A DNA stretch of 64,000 nt from Verrucomicrobiota bacterium (GTDB lineage: Bacteria > Verrucomicrobiota > Verrucomicrobiia > Limisphaerales > UBA11358): the NCBI GenBank assembly GCA_028872915.1, contig JAGWNY010000010.1, forward strand, positions 16,346 to 80,345, given 5' to 3'. Position 1 is the stretch's first letter. Every line of letters begins with the position of its first letter. The notes below the pieces were generated by a model, which saw only the letters and a list, made by a program, of their open reading frames with translations, made no database searches and was not told where the DNA came from. The translations under genes were made by a program, and so were the position numbers. Shown here one piece after another: positions 16,123-24,988 of this stretch.

Positions 16123-17222
16123 GGGAGCGCGCTGGCCAGGACATGGGCCACTTTCCCGCGCCATCGCGGATTTTCGATCAGCGCCGCTTCCTGGGGATTG
16201 GAGAGATAGCCGATTTCAACCAGCACCGCCGGGCACTCCTGGCCTTGGAGCACGGTCATGAATCGGGCGCGGCAGACGCCGCGGTCTTCTAGGCCGGTCC
16301 CGCGGACCAGGGCTTTCTGGATGTGGACGGCGAGCTGGAGGTTTTGGGCATCGAAATCGTTGGCGGGGAAGGGGAGAAAGACGGGGTCGGAATAACCGCG
16401 GGCGAGTGTGGACGGCAGGCCGACCGGCGTGACGCAATAGGTCTCGATGCCGCGAATGTCCGGGTTGCGGTCGGGCGTCGCATTGAAATGAAGACTGAGA
16501 AACACCGCGGCGTGACGCGAGACCGCCAACGTGACGCGATTGGAAAGAGAAACGTCGGAATCGTTGGTCCGCGTCAGAAAAACCGTCCAGCCGTTGCTTT
16601 GCAGGAGCGGCTCGAGACGCTTCGCCATGTCAAGAGTAAACTCTTTTTCAAACCGGCCGTCCAGGACGCTGTGGGTGCCGGAGTTATGGCCGCCATGCCC
16701 GGGGTCAATCACGATGACGCGGTTCGTTCCAAAACCCAGGGGCGGGGCGCACAGGAGGGGTTCGAGATTTTTATCGAGGTCAGGATCGGAAAGGCAGACC
16801 CGGCCGTCCACCATCCTCGGCGGGTAACCGAGAGAAACGCGGATGCCGTTCCACGCGGCTTCAATCACGCCGATGGCCAGCCGCATTTTTCCACGGCTGG
16901 ATTCAAGAATGATCTGGCTGCCTTTGCGCCGGGGCGGCGCCAGATCATGGCCGGCAGCCCATTCATTGAGCGGAATCCAATTCACGGATGGCGGGGGTGG
17001 TTGCGGTTGGGTTTGGGCTGGGGGCGCGGCCGGTAACGGCGCGGCGGAGGGATTGGTCCAGTTCAGGGCCGAAAATCCGCCAAAGTTCCCGGTATGTTCG
17101 ATGATCGTTTGCGGCGGCTTCGGGGCCGAACAGCCGGCCAGGAAAACCGCCGCTGCCAAAATGATTCCGCTCCCCGCCGCATGACTGCCATATTTCTTCA
17201 AACGCTCCAACACGGGGGCCAT
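16119..17222 (-). CDS. N-acetylmuramoyl-L-alanine amidase (Amidase_3), predicted lipoprotein
   Basis: Cleaves the amide between MurNAc and the peptide stem. Starting at ATG 17222, a lipoprotein signal ends in the lipobox 'FLAGC' near residue 30. A Pro-rich linker follows, then the catalytic domain: 'VIVIDPGHGGHNSGTHS' (zinc His), 'FEKEFTLDMAK' (zinc Glu), 'FLSLHFNATPDRN' (second His) and 'CPAVLVEIGYLSNPQEA' (catalytic Glu). The upstream in-frame extension lacks the signal character and reads 'MEVGSWKLKV', so it was rejected. Divergent from ubiX. Likely anchored in a membrane facing the periplasm. Confidence 0.9.
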   Translation of the reverse strand: MAPVLERLKKYGSHAAGSGIILAAAVFLAGCSAPKPPQTIIEHTGNFGGFSALNWTNPSAAPLPAAPPAQTQPQPPPPSVNWIPLNEWAAGHDLAPPRRKGSQIILESSRGKMRLAIGVIEAAWNGIRVSLGYPPRMVDGRVCLSDPDLDKNLEPLLCAPPLGFGTNRVIVIDPGHGGHNSGTHSVLDGRFEKEFTLDMAKRLEPLLQSNGWTVFLTRTNDSDVSLSNRVTLAVSRHAAVFLSLHFNATPDRNPDIRGIETYCVTPVGLPSTLARGYSDPVFLPFPANDFDAQNLQLAVHIQKALVRGTGLEDRGVCRARFMTVLQGQECPAVLVEIGYLSNPQEAALIENPRWRGKVAHVLASALP

Positions 17223-17320
17223 TGTGCGGATTGACAGTGCCGAAACAAGCTGTTTTGCAGGCGCACGCGCAGGCGCAACTTTCAACTTCCAGCTTCCAAC
17301 TTCCATCCGCGCCCATCATT

Positions 17321-17881
17321 ATGGGCGAATTGAAAATTCTTGTGGCCATTACCGGCGCCAGCGGCGCCATATACGCGCAGCGCCTGCTCGATCATCTGGA
17401 TGCGGGGCATGAAATTCACGTGGTGCAAAGCAACTACGCGCAGCAGGTCATCGGCGCCGAACTGCCGGAAGGATTGTGCCTGCCGCGCGGCGCCGTGCTC
17501 CACAATTTAAAGAGCATGAACGCCCCGTTTGCTAGCGGGTCGAACCCCCCGGACGCCATGGTCGTGATTCCCTGCACCATGGGCACCATGGGCCGGATCG
17601 CGCATGGATACAGCGAGGACGTTTTGCTGCGGGCGGCGGACGTCACACTCAAGGAACGGAAGAAGTTGATTTTGGTGCCGCGGGAAACGCCGTTGAACCT
17701 GGTCCACGTGCGGAACATGGAATTGCTGCTGCTGGCCGGGGCTCTCATTTTGCCCGCCAATCCCGGCTTTTATTCCGGACCAAAAACCGTCATGGATGTG
17801 GCGGACACTGTGGTGGCAAGGGTGCTCGATCATCTGGGGATCGGCCACCGGCTGGGCGCCCGGTGGCAGGAAAAGGAGTGA
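17321..17881 (+). CDS. ubiX: Flavin prenyltransferase UbiX/MqnF-like
   Basis: Makes prenylated FMN, the cofactor for UbiD-type decarboxylases. The N-terminal flavodoxin-like motif is 'ILVAITGASGAIYAQRLLD', with family signatures 'VVIPCTMGTMGRIAHG' and 'LVPRETPLNLVHVRNM'. The 186-residue length is standard. ATG 17321 is the true start; the longer ORF only reads through the divergent promoter region. It is followed 20 bp later by a UbiA-type prenyltransferase, so the pair serves quinone synthesis. In this phylum that is probably futalosine-route menaquinone rather than ubiquinone. Confidence 0.92.
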   Translation: MGELKILVAITGASGAIYAQRLLDHLDAGHEIHVVQSNYAQQVIGAELPEGLCLPRGAVLHNLKSMNAPFASGSNPPDAMVVIPCTMGTMGRIAHGYSEDVLLRAADVTLKERKKLILVPRETPLNLVHVRNMELLLLAGALILPANPGFYSGPKTVMDVADTVVARVLDHLGIGHRLGARWQEKE

Positions 17882-17901
17882 CCCGCTCGGCACAAGGCTC
17901 C

Positions 17902-18891
17902 ATGAATCTGAATCGTACCCGCGAAATGCCGCGGGCTTTTTATCGCATGGTTCGCAAATGGGGTTCGTTTGTCCGCTTTTCGCATACGATTTTCGCGCTG
18001 CCATTTGCCCTGGCCGCAATGATGGTCGCGGCGGGGGAAAATCGCGGTTGGCCGGGATGGAAAACGTTCCTGCTCATTCTCCTGGCGATGATATGCGCGC
18101 GGACCTGCGCCATGTCCTTCAACCGCATCGTGGACCGGAAATTCGACGCCCTGAATCCGCGAACCAGGGACCGGCATCTCCCTGCCGGACATATCACCCC
18201 CGGCAGCGCGATTGGCTTGTGCGTGGCATCGTCCGCCGGGCTGGTTGTCGCGGCGTATTTTCTAAATCCGGTTTGTCTTTTCTTGTCGCCGGTTGCCCTG
18301 GGCGTGATTTGTTTTTATTCGCTGACGAAGCGGTTTACAGATTTTACGCACGTTTTCCTCGGCATCGCGCTGGCGCTGGCGCCCATTGGATCATGGCTGG
18401 CCGTGAAAGGGTCGTTGGGATTTCCACCCATAAGGGGCATGTTTGCTTCCACGGCCGCGCTGGAAGCATGGCTGGCCGCCGCGCGCACGGCCCTCGAGCC
18501 AATTGTGCTGGCGCTGGCCGTGGTGTTTTGGCTCACGGGATTCGATATTATTTATGCACTGCAAGACCATGAATTTGACAAGGCGCATGGATTGCGGTCC
18601 CTGGTGGTCGCGTGGGGACCAAAAAATGCCTTGGACGCGGCATTTCTTGCCCACGTGTTCACCTGCGGGTTTTTGTACCTGTTTGGGGTCTTTTGCGGGT
18701 TCCGAATCGTCTATTTGGCGGGTTTGCTGATTATTGCCGGCTGTTTGCTGCTTGAACATTGGATTGCCCGGCGGCGAAGCCTCGCCTGGATCAACCTTGC
18801 CTTTTTTCGCCTCAACGCGGTCATCAGCGCCGTGTTTCTGGCGGTGACGGCGGCGGAAGTAATTTTTGCCGGCGGCTTCAAATTCCGCTGA
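17902..18891 (+). CDS. ubiA: UbiA-family aromatic prenyltransferase (MqnP/UbiA-like)
   Basis: Integral membrane prenyltransferase attaching the polyprenyl tail to the quinone precursor. The first Asp-rich site is 'NRIVDRKFDALNPRTRDRH' (NxxxDxxxD) and the second is 'YALQDHEFDKAHGLRSL', with about eight hydrophobic helices. The 329-residue length is slightly longer than typical. Start ATG 17902 is 20 bp after ubiX; two other Met codons lie within the next 22 residues. No other menaquinone or ubiquinone genes are in the window, so the substrate assignment rests on pathway distribution. Confidence 0.88.
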   Translation: MNLNRTREMPRAFYRMVRKWGSFVRFSHTIFALPFALAAMMVAAGENRGWPGWKTFLLILLAMICARTCAMSFNRIVDRKFDALNPRTRDRHLPAGHITPGSAIGLCVASSAGLVVAAYFLNPVCLFLSPVALGVICFYSLTKRFTDFTHVFLGIALALAPIGSWLAVKGSLGFPPIRGMFASTAALEAWLAAARTALEPIVLALAVVFWLTGFDIIYALQDHEFDKAHGLRSLVVAWGPKNALDAAFLAHVFTCGFLYLFGVFCGFRIVYLAGLLIIAGCLLLEHWIARRRSLAWINLAFFRLNAVISAVFLAVTAAEVIFAGGFKFR

Positions 18892-19034
18892 TCGGAGTCC
18901 GGATTTTAGCCGGGCCCATGCAGTCGGGAGGGAAGTGGTTGCGCGGCAGATTTTTGGGCAAGGCGGGGAGTGAACCGCTTGCCCCGTGGGATGCGCCTTT
19001 GCTCTCCCTCGCGGGACAAACCCCGAACCGTTAT

Positions 19035-19183
19035 CCCATGGGGCGAGCATACTCTTCGTGGGTTTGTAAGCGGCGAACGACCAAGTCCTTGCCTGCCCCG
19101 CCGTAATTCGCCTTGGCGAATGAAGGCGGGCGCGAAAAGATCAAGCAAACACGACCGAGCCAATTGCATTGTTCCGGCTGATC
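19035..19183 (-). repeat. Dispersed palindromic repeat element, copy 2 (single unit)
   Basis: Reverse complement of the element at 3101-3360 with a single 39-bp core at 19092-19130. The core contains the hairpin GCCCGCC-TTC-ATTCGCC-AA-GGCGAAT-TAC-GGCGGGG. No stable gene lies in 18892-19309; the minus ORF at 18906-19199 is just the repeat read through. Its far end abuts a partial copy of another element (19186-19242), suggesting that this gap is a landing site for repeats. Confidence 0.75.
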
Positions 19184-19185
19184 CA

Positions 19186-19242
19186 GGGAGCATGCCCAAA
19201 GAGGCCTGTAACCGGGCTAAAACGAAGCAAAACCCAAAGGAA
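19186..19242 (+). repeat. Partial copy of the 23.2-kb hairpin element
   Basis: About 57 bp including 'GGGAGCATGCCCAAAG', 'GGCCTGTAACCG' and 'CAAAACCCAAA' match 23276-23332 with few differences. Only the central and right-hand part is present; the left arm that would pair with it is missing. Confidence 0.7.
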
Positions 19243-19309
19243 ATCTCCGGGAATCTCCGCCAATCCGCGGGCTTTAAGTTGAATGGAGTTTTGACGAAGT
19301 TGTCTAATT

Positions 19310-20350
19310 ATGGTAAAAATAGACGATCAGATGAGCCTTTTTTGCCGTCATTGTTTTTTACAGGTCTTCGCCATTTTTTACGGGGCGGTGTGTTCTGTTG
19401 CCGCCCCGGGAGCGGCCATGCAAGCGGGCAAACCGATAATTTTCTCGGCGCCGGATGGGACGGCGCCAACCGCTCCGGCGGTCCCCTCACTGGGGCCGAA
19501 ATCTTCCGCGCTTTTGGATTTGATCGAAGAGAGCCAGCCGCAGGAAGGGCTGGCGCCGCCATTGCCGGCGCCAACGCTCGCGGCCACCATGGGACCATCA
19601 CCGGCTGACGCTCGGAAGGCGCAACGGCAGCGGGATGAAGAGGCCAATTGGACGATGCTCACACCCGCGGAGATCCTCCACGTGCCCACGCCGGAAAAAA
19701 TTCTTGGCATTGATCAAGAGGACACGGGCGGGCCGTTGACGGTGGAAGAACGTTATTATTTGCGGATGCAGCGGCAACAGGAGGGTGGCACGAACAGTTT
19801 GACCGGGCCGGGGAGCGGTTTTTTGAGTAGCGGCCGGGACAATGGTCTCTTGACCGGAAACGCAAACATGACGCCGAACCAGTATGGCGCCCCAGGCGGC
19901 CAGCCTGGTTCGGCCGCGGCTGACAATGGAATGCAGCCATTGTTCAATCGAGGATGGTTCGCGCCACCTGATGCGGCGCAGCAGGGTAACGGGCAACAGA
20001 GCGTCTCATTCATGCGGACGCCAATGTTTGGCCCGGCAGCACGGCGGGCGCAGCCGACGGCACAGCAATTGGCGGATCAGGCGCAGTTTGCCAAGTTGCT
20101 CGCTTTTCACCCGGCACCCGCGGCCGCGCCGGTGCCGGCCAATGGCGCGGATGGAGCATTGGTCCAACCGGCGGGAGCGCCCTTCCAACTGCAGCCGATC
20201 AGCAACGGCTTGATGCCGCTGACAGCCCCAACGACGTTGACCGGTTTGGCGGGAATGCGTCCGGTGGCAGTGAAGGCGCCGCCGCCGGAATGGAAGCGGC
20301 AGCCCGCTCCGTGGTTGAGACGCGCCCCCCAGCCGGCGGCGCCGTATTGA
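19310..20350 (+). CDS. Hypothetical exported protein, Pro/Ala/Gln-rich
   Basis: A 346-residue protein with no recognised domain. The hydrophobic N-terminus ('FLQVFAIFYGAVCSVAAPGAA') looks like a signal peptide; ATG 19331 (eighth codon) is a plausible alternative start. The only conserved-looking segment is about residues 110-155, 'NWTMLTPAEILHVPTPEKI' followed by 'LTVEERYYLRMQRQQ'. The remainder is low-complexity, rich in Pro, Ala, Gln, Gly and Met, and likely disordered in the periplasm. Isolated between repeat DNA and the pilB gene on the other strand. No function is proposed. Confidence 0.7.
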   Translation: MVKIDDQMSLFCRHCFLQVFAIFYGAVCSVAAPGAAMQAGKPIIFSAPDGTAPTAPAVPSLGPKSSALLDLIEESQPQEGLAPPLPAPTLAATMGPSPADARKAQRQRDEEANWTMLTPAEILHVPTPEKILGIDQEDTGGPLTVEERYYLRMQRQQEGGTNSLTGPGSGFLSSGRDNGLLTGNANMTPNQYGAPGGQPGSAAADNGMQPLFNRGWFAPPDAAQQGNGQQSVSFMRTPMFGPAARRAQPTAQQLADQAQFAKLLAFHPAPAAAPVPANGADGALVQPAGAPFQLQPISNGLMPLTAPTTLTGLAGMRPVAVKAPPPEWKRQPAPWLRRAPQPAAPY

Positions 20351-20468
20351 AAAAACGAAACCGGCCCGGGGAACCTGTCCAAACCTGATCTGAGGGCCGT
20401 CCTCTGCAATCGGCAAATAATCATGGTTTTTAAATTCACCCGGCGGCCTGACAAATCATGATTAGGGA

Positions 20469-22208
20469 TTAGTGGACGGAGGTAACCACGAGAACTTGTT
20501 CGAGGGTGGAAAGGCCTTCGCGGGCGCGTTCCATGCCCACCATGCGGAGGGTTTTCATCCCTTCGTCAACCGCGATTTTGCCCATTTCGCGGCTGCTGCA
20601 GCGCGCGATGACGAGTTTGCGGATGGCGTCGCTCATCGTCATGGCTTCGATGATGGCCAGGCGCCCCGAATACCCGGAGTTTTTGCAGCGTTCGCAGCCG
20701 CGTCCGCGATAGAGAGTGGTGCCATGGAAAGAGGCAGGGTCCACGCCGAGGTCGTTGAACATTTTTTCGGGATAGGTCACAGGTTCCCTGCAATGAGAAC
20801 AAATGCGGCGCATGAGGCGCTGGGCGCAGGAAAGGATGACGGACGACGAAATCAGAAACGGCGCAATGCCCATGTCGTCAAGGCGGGCAATGGCGCCAGG
20901 AGCGTCATTGCAGTGCATCGTCGAAAGGACCTGATGGCCGGTAAGGGCCGCTTCGATGGCGATCTCGGCCGTTTCCGTGTCGCGAATTTCACCGATCATG
21001 ATGATGTCGGGGTCCTGCCGCAGGATGGAGCGGAGGGCGTTGGCGAAGGAAAGGCCGATTTCCTTCTTCGTCGGCACCTGATTGATGCCTGGGATTTGAA
21101 ATTCGACGGGGTCTTCGACGGTAATGATGTTCCACTGAGGATTGTTCAGCTCGTTGAGGGCTGAATAGAGCGTGGTGGTCTTGCCCGAACCTGTCGGGCC
21201 GGTAACCAGGATCAGGCCGTGGGGCGCGTCAATGGCCGCCTTGAATTGCTTGAACGTGTTCGGATCCAGGCCCAGCTTATCCAGGCTGGCCGAGAGATTT
21301 GATTTGTCAAGAACACGCAGAACGATTTTCTCCCCGTGGACGGTCGGAAGCACGGACACCCGCAAATCGTAGTCGCGGCCGGAAACGCGGACGCGCATGC
21401 GGCCGTCCTGCGGCAGGCGCCGCTCGGCAATGTCGAGGGCGCTCATGATCTTGAACCGGGAGGACAGGGCCAGTTGCATCTGCTTGGGTGGCGGCGTCAC
21501 GTCCACCAGCGCGCCGTCTATGCGGTAGCGCAGGCGCATGACTTTTTCAAAGGGTTCGAGGTGGATGTCGCTGGCGCGGTCCTTGATGGCGCGGACGATG
21601 ATCATGTTGGCCAGCTTGATCACCGGCGCTTCTTCGCCGGAGGCCGCCAGTTGGTCAATGCTGATTTCCTCGGTGTTTTCCTTGATGGCTTCGATGTCGG
21701 CATCCGCGGCCTCCTCCTGGGTTTGCCGTTGGGCATCATGAATGATCTCCTCCATCGAACCGCTCTTCGCTGAATCGAAGGCCGTGAGTTTGTCGGTGAT
21801 GGATTTTTCGGACGCAATCAGCGGGGCGATTTCCAGTTTGGTGATGCGCTTGACGTCGTCGAGGGCCAGCACGTTGAGCGGGTCGGCCATGGCCAGGAAA
21901 AGTTTGTTGTCCAGCCGCGAAACCGGGACAACCTTGTGGTTGCGCGCCACGTCACGGGGAAGCAACTCGGCCACCTCTTCAGGAACGGCCACCCGGGCCA
22001 GGTTCACCGGTGGAACGTTGAGAACCCGGCCCATGCAGACGGCAAGGTCTTGTTCGCTCACGTAGGATTTTTCAACGACAAGCTTCACCAGCCGCGCGCC
22101 CTCCTTTTTTTGCTGTTCAAGCAATTCGGCCACCTGCGCCGCGCTCAGAAGATTGTCCTCCACGAGGGCGTCGGCGATGCGTTCGCCAAATGATTTGATT
22201 TTGGACAT
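20469..22208 (-). CDS. pilB: Type IV pilus/type II secretion assembly ATPase (PilB/GspE family)
   Basis: Hexameric ATPase powering pilus or pseudopilus assembly at the inner membrane. It has an N-terminal MshEN domain (about 1-150), then 'RASDIHLEPFEKVMRLRYR', Walker A 'VTGPTGSGKTTTLYSAL', the Asp and His boxes ('DPDIIMIGEIRDTETAEIA', 'GHQVLSTMHCND') and a four-Cys zinc module ('CSHCREP', 'CERCKNSGY'). Length 579 is typical. No pilin or secretin genes are in view, so PilB versus GspE is unresolved. Six bp downstream of its TPR partner gene. Confidence 0.92.
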   Translation of the reverse strand: MSKIKSFGERIADALVEDNLLSAAQVAELLEQQKKEGARLVKLVVEKSYVSEQDLAVCMGRVLNVPPVNLARVAVPEEVAELLPRDVARNHKVVPVSRLDNKLFLAMADPLNVLALDDVKRITKLEIAPLIASEKSITDKLTAFDSAKSGSMEEIIHDAQRQTQEEAADADIEAIKENTEEISIDQLAASGEEAPVIKLANMIIVRAIKDRASDIHLEPFEKVMRLRYRIDGALVDVTPPPKQMQLALSSRFKIMSALDIAERRLPQDGRMRVRVSGRDYDLRVSVLPTVHGEKIVLRVLDKSNLSASLDKLGLDPNTFKQFKAAIDAPHGLILVTGPTGSGKTTTLYSALNELNNPQWNIITVEDPVEFQIPGINQVPTKKEIGLSFANALRSILRQDPDIIMIGEIRDTETAEIAIEAALTGHQVLSTMHCNDAPGAIARLDDMGIAPFLISSSVILSCAQRLMRRICSHCREPVTYPEKMFNDLGVDPASFHGTTLYRGRGCERCKNSGYSGRLAIIEAMTMSDAIRKLVIARCSSREMGKIAVDEGMKTLRMVGMERAREGLSTLEQVLVVTSVH

Positions 22209-22214
22209 GGGGCT

Positions 22215-23060
22215 TCAGCGAAATGCCGCGCGCAGCACGGTGATGAGTTCCGTGGGTTGCGCCAGGTACCAGATCAGCCGGTGATTCGTGGACTCCGCCA
22301 GTTCGCGCGCAGCTTCCTGGTTGAATGGGTTGGCCGTGGCCACAAGAATGGACTTGCTCATCCGATCAAACGGCGCAACACACCACCGGCGACAGACGTC
22401 CGGAGGAAACTTGCGGAGCAGGTCCATGTCCGTATCGTAGCGTTCCAGCGGAAGATAGGCTGCCCGGCATCTGTCCACGAGCAGCTTGAGCGACCGGTCG
22501 AGGGTCAGGATGCGTTTGTCGTGCAGGGATTGGATGAACGGCTCGATCACATCGGGCGGCGGGGCCGAAAGATCAGGAGGGTGCCAGCAGAGATCGAAAT
22601 CCCCGGTGCTGATGGTCCGGGTGTCCACAAAGATTTTTCGCATCATGATACGGCCGTCGTCGAGTTCTCCATTGGTTTTGGCGGCGGCTTTTGGGGCATC
22701 GGTCTTGGGCGGCGCCTCGGCGGCGGGATGTTCGGGCGCCGGGTGCTGTTCGACAGCGTTGCCGGCCTGGGCCTCGATCTTTTTTAGGGCTTTTTGGACA
22801 TCGGCATCGCCCGGGCGGCGCTGGAGTACGGTTTCGTATTCAAGAATCGCGGACGACAACTGTCCCATTTCGGTATAGGCTTCGGCAATGTGCTTGGAGG
22901 TGCGGATCACGTCCTCCTCCCGTCCGAGCTTCGTGTAGGCTTCCTTGAGGATTTCGAGCGATTGACAGTCGTTGGGCTGCGATTGGATGATGATTTCAAA
23001 CATCTCAATCGTTTGCTGCAATTGGGCTTCTTCCGCTTGGTTTAATCCTGCTACAGCCAT
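22215..23060 (-). CDS. TPR protein with C-terminal MshEN-like domain, PilB partner
   Basis: A 281-residue cytosolic protein. Residues 10-105 form TPR-like helical repeats ('EAYTKLGREEDVIRTSKHI', 'AILEYETVLQRRPGDADVQ'). There follows an acidic Pro/Ala linker. The C-terminal part ends 'MSKSILVATANPFNQEAAR...LAQPTELITVLRAAFR', which resembles the end of the N-terminal domain of GspE/PilB ATPases. Such a domain can bind c-di-GMP in MshE, but ligand residues cannot be confirmed here. Adjacent and co-directional with pilB, it is probably an adaptor or regulator of the ATPase. Confidence 0.72.
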   Translation of the reverse strand: MAVAGLNQAEEAQLQQTIEMFEIIIQSQPNDCQSLEILKEAYTKLGREEDVIRTSKHIAEAYTEMGQLSSAILEYETVLQRRPGDADVQKALKKIEAQAGNAVEQHPAPEHPAAEAPPKTDAPKAAAKTNGELDDGRIMMRKIFVDTRTISTGDFDLCWHPPDLSAPPPDVIEPFIQSLHDKRILTLDRSLKLLVDRCRAAYLPLERYDTDMDLLRKFPPDVCRRWCVAPFDRMSKSILVATANPFNQEAARELAESTNHRLIWYLAQPTELITVLRAAFR

Positions 23061-23228
23061 GGCAAAACTTCCTGTCAGACAGCAACTTCACTGCCATAAT
23101 CCAATGAAAAATTGCCGGATTATCAAATTATCGAATTCCTGCGGTGGAAAGGGCGCGCCCGGATCAAGCGGGCGGGGTTAAATTGGAATCGGCGAATTTC
23201 AACCCATAGAGCAGTTGAAGAAATAATA

Positions 23229-23365
23229 TAGCCGTGCGGCAGCGAGGAATTTTGGGTTTTGGCGAGGCTGAACGAGGGAGCATGCCCAAAGCGGCCTGTA
23301 ACCGAGCGAAAACGAAGCCAAAACCCAAAAGAACCGCTGCTCCCTTCTTCCCAACCGCACGGCTA
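23229..23365. repeat. 137-bp nested hairpin element
   Basis: Three nested inverted-repeat pairs: TAGCCGTGCGG (23229) with CCGCACGGCTA (23355), GCAGCG (23239) with CGCTGC (23335), and TTTTGGGTTTTGGC (23250) with GCCAAAACCCAAAA (23317). The whole would fold into one long hairpin. A partial copy lies at 19186-19242. There is no coding potential; it looks like a non-autonomous mobile palindrome. It fills most of the gap 23061-23384, whose remainder holds nothing recognisable. Confidence 0.75.
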
Positions 23366-23384
23366 CAGTATTTCTGAGACCGCT

Positions 23385-24800
23385 TTAATAGCCCAAGGCG
23401 GGATTATTCGGATCGGAAGGCGGCGTATGGATGTTATATACCCCAAGGAACCGGATGACAGGCTCCGCGGCTGCATCGCTCACCCGCAACTGGATGGCGC
23501 TGACTTTGGTCCGGGTGAACTGCTGGATGCGCTTGTGGCCCACCGATTGACCCTCGCACAATTTTGTCCACACACCGCCGGCCAGGCCGTCCACTTGGTA
23601 GCTGCGGATGCGTTGTCCCTGGCGGATGTCTTCCTGAATGACAACAAAATTGACCGCCTGCGGACGTGGCAACCGCAGTTCCAGGACGTCGCCCACGCCG
23701 TTCGTTTGGGCAATGCCCCGGCCGAACCAGCGGCGGATAGTGGCGCCAAACTCTTCCAGCCGCCGGGCATCGGGCGCAGGGATCAAGCCGTCGGGACCAA
23801 TGTTGGCGTTGACGATGAAATTGGCGCCGCGGCCCACCGTCTCCAGATACATGGTCATCAGGGAACTGAGACTCAAAATTTTATTGGCGTCGTTTGCCTT
23901 CCAGATCCAGACGTGATAGCGAAGGGGCGCGTTGCCTTCGACAGGGATCCAGAATTTGCCGGCGGGGTCGCCGGTGCCGCGGTCCGTCTGGTCGTTGCTG
24001 GTATTGATGGTGTTCCAGAGCGGGTAGGGGGCGTAGCCTTTTTCATTGCCGGACCACCGGGCCAGCCCGGCGGCCAGCCCGCCGGCGGGGCCGTTGAAAA
24101 CGACGGCGTGAGGTTCGTATTGTTCAAGAATGGGGGCAAGCTGGTCGCCGAACGGATTGACGCCGCCATCCAGCCAGATGTAAAAAAGCGGACCGGTCCG
24201 CCGGAAAAGGTCCCGGTACATGGAAAGGTCCATGTCAATGAAATTTTTGACCGCCTGGGGGTCGCCGGAAATGCGCCCATGCCGGTAGGCGACTTTCGGA
24301 TGGTGCAGGTTCCACCAACTGTGGCCGCCGGCGCTGCAATAAATGCCCGGCTCAATGCCATATTTTTTGCAGGAGGCCATGAAGTCGCGCACCACGTCGC
24401 CATGACCGTTTTCCCAGGGTGATTGTTTGACGCCGTAGGGGTAGAGATCGCTCTGCCACATTAAAAAGCCCGAGCCGTGCTTGGCGGTCAGAACGGCGTA
24501 TTTGGCGCCCAGCGCCTTGGCGACAGCCAGCCATTGGTCGGTGTTGAGTTTCCTGGGATTGAACCTTGCCGCCGGGATCGCGCCCAGGGGCGTGCCAGGC
24601 CATTTATTGCTGGCGTGGGTGAAGGCCGGGTCAAAAACTTCAATGTCGAAATGGATGAACATGCCCAGTTCGGCGTCCTGCCAGGCAGCTTGTTCGGGCG
24701 TTGGTTTGGGCAGGCATGCCACCGTGTTTGTGAGGCCGGCGGCCCATCCGGAGAACGGCGTCAGAATGAGCAGGGCCGGGAAAAGTGCGGGGATTTTCAT
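23385..24800 (-). CDS. Secreted alpha-L-fucosidase (GH29)
   Basis: Removes L-fucose from glycans such as fucoidan or host-type chains. A signal peptide ('FPALLILTPFSGWAAG') is followed by the GH29 barrel: 'WQDAELGMFIHFDIEVFDP', 'AKYAVLTAKHGSGFLMWQS', 'HGDVVRDFMASCKKYGIEPG' and 'FYIWLDGGVNP', whose Asp is the probable nucleophile. After residue 350 comes a beta-sandwich region ('RLPRPQAVNFVVIQEDI') typical of the C-terminal domain. The 471-residue length is normal. It stands alone, divergent from the macA operon. Confidence 0.92.
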   Translation of the reverse strand: MKIPALFPALLILTPFSGWAAGLTNTVACLPKPTPEQAAWQDAELGMFIHFDIEVFDPAFTHASNKWPGTPLGAIPAARFNPRKLNTDQWLAVAKALGAKYAVLTAKHGSGFLMWQSDLYPYGVKQSPWENGHGDVVRDFMASCKKYGIEPGIYCSAGGHSWWNLHHPKVAYRHGRISGDPQAVKNFIDMDLSMYRDLFRRTGPLFYIWLDGGVNPFGDQLAPILEQYEPHAVVFNGPAGGLAAGLARWSGNEKGYAPYPLWNTINTSNDQTDRGTGDPAGKFWIPVEGNAPLRYHVWIWKANDANKILSLSSLMTMYLETVGRGANFIVNANIGPDGLIPAPDARRLEEFGATIRRWFGRGIAQTNGVGDVLELRLPRPQAVNFVVIQEDIRQGQRIRSYQVDGLAGGVWTKLCEGQSVGHKRIQQFTRTKVSAIQLRVSDAAAEPVIRFLGVYNIHTPPSDPNNPALGY

Positions 24801-24988
24801 TCAGGAATTCAGTTGGATTGAATGTAACGAAGCGAAAGAAAAGTGGAAAGCAGTATTGGAATCAGAATTGGCGCCGGCAAATTCCAGCCGTCGAAGGGCC
24901 GGGGCGCGGTTTTTTTTTAAATTCCGTAACTTGTGGAACGCGGCAACAGTCTGAAGTGTCGGTAATATCGTTGGTTTTTTTCTCATTT

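Noticed and set aside
18906-19199. 97-aa minus ORF 'MGMLPGSAGTMQLARS'
   Set aside because: Translation of the dispersed repeat; the same peptide arises from copy 1 at 3111-3341.
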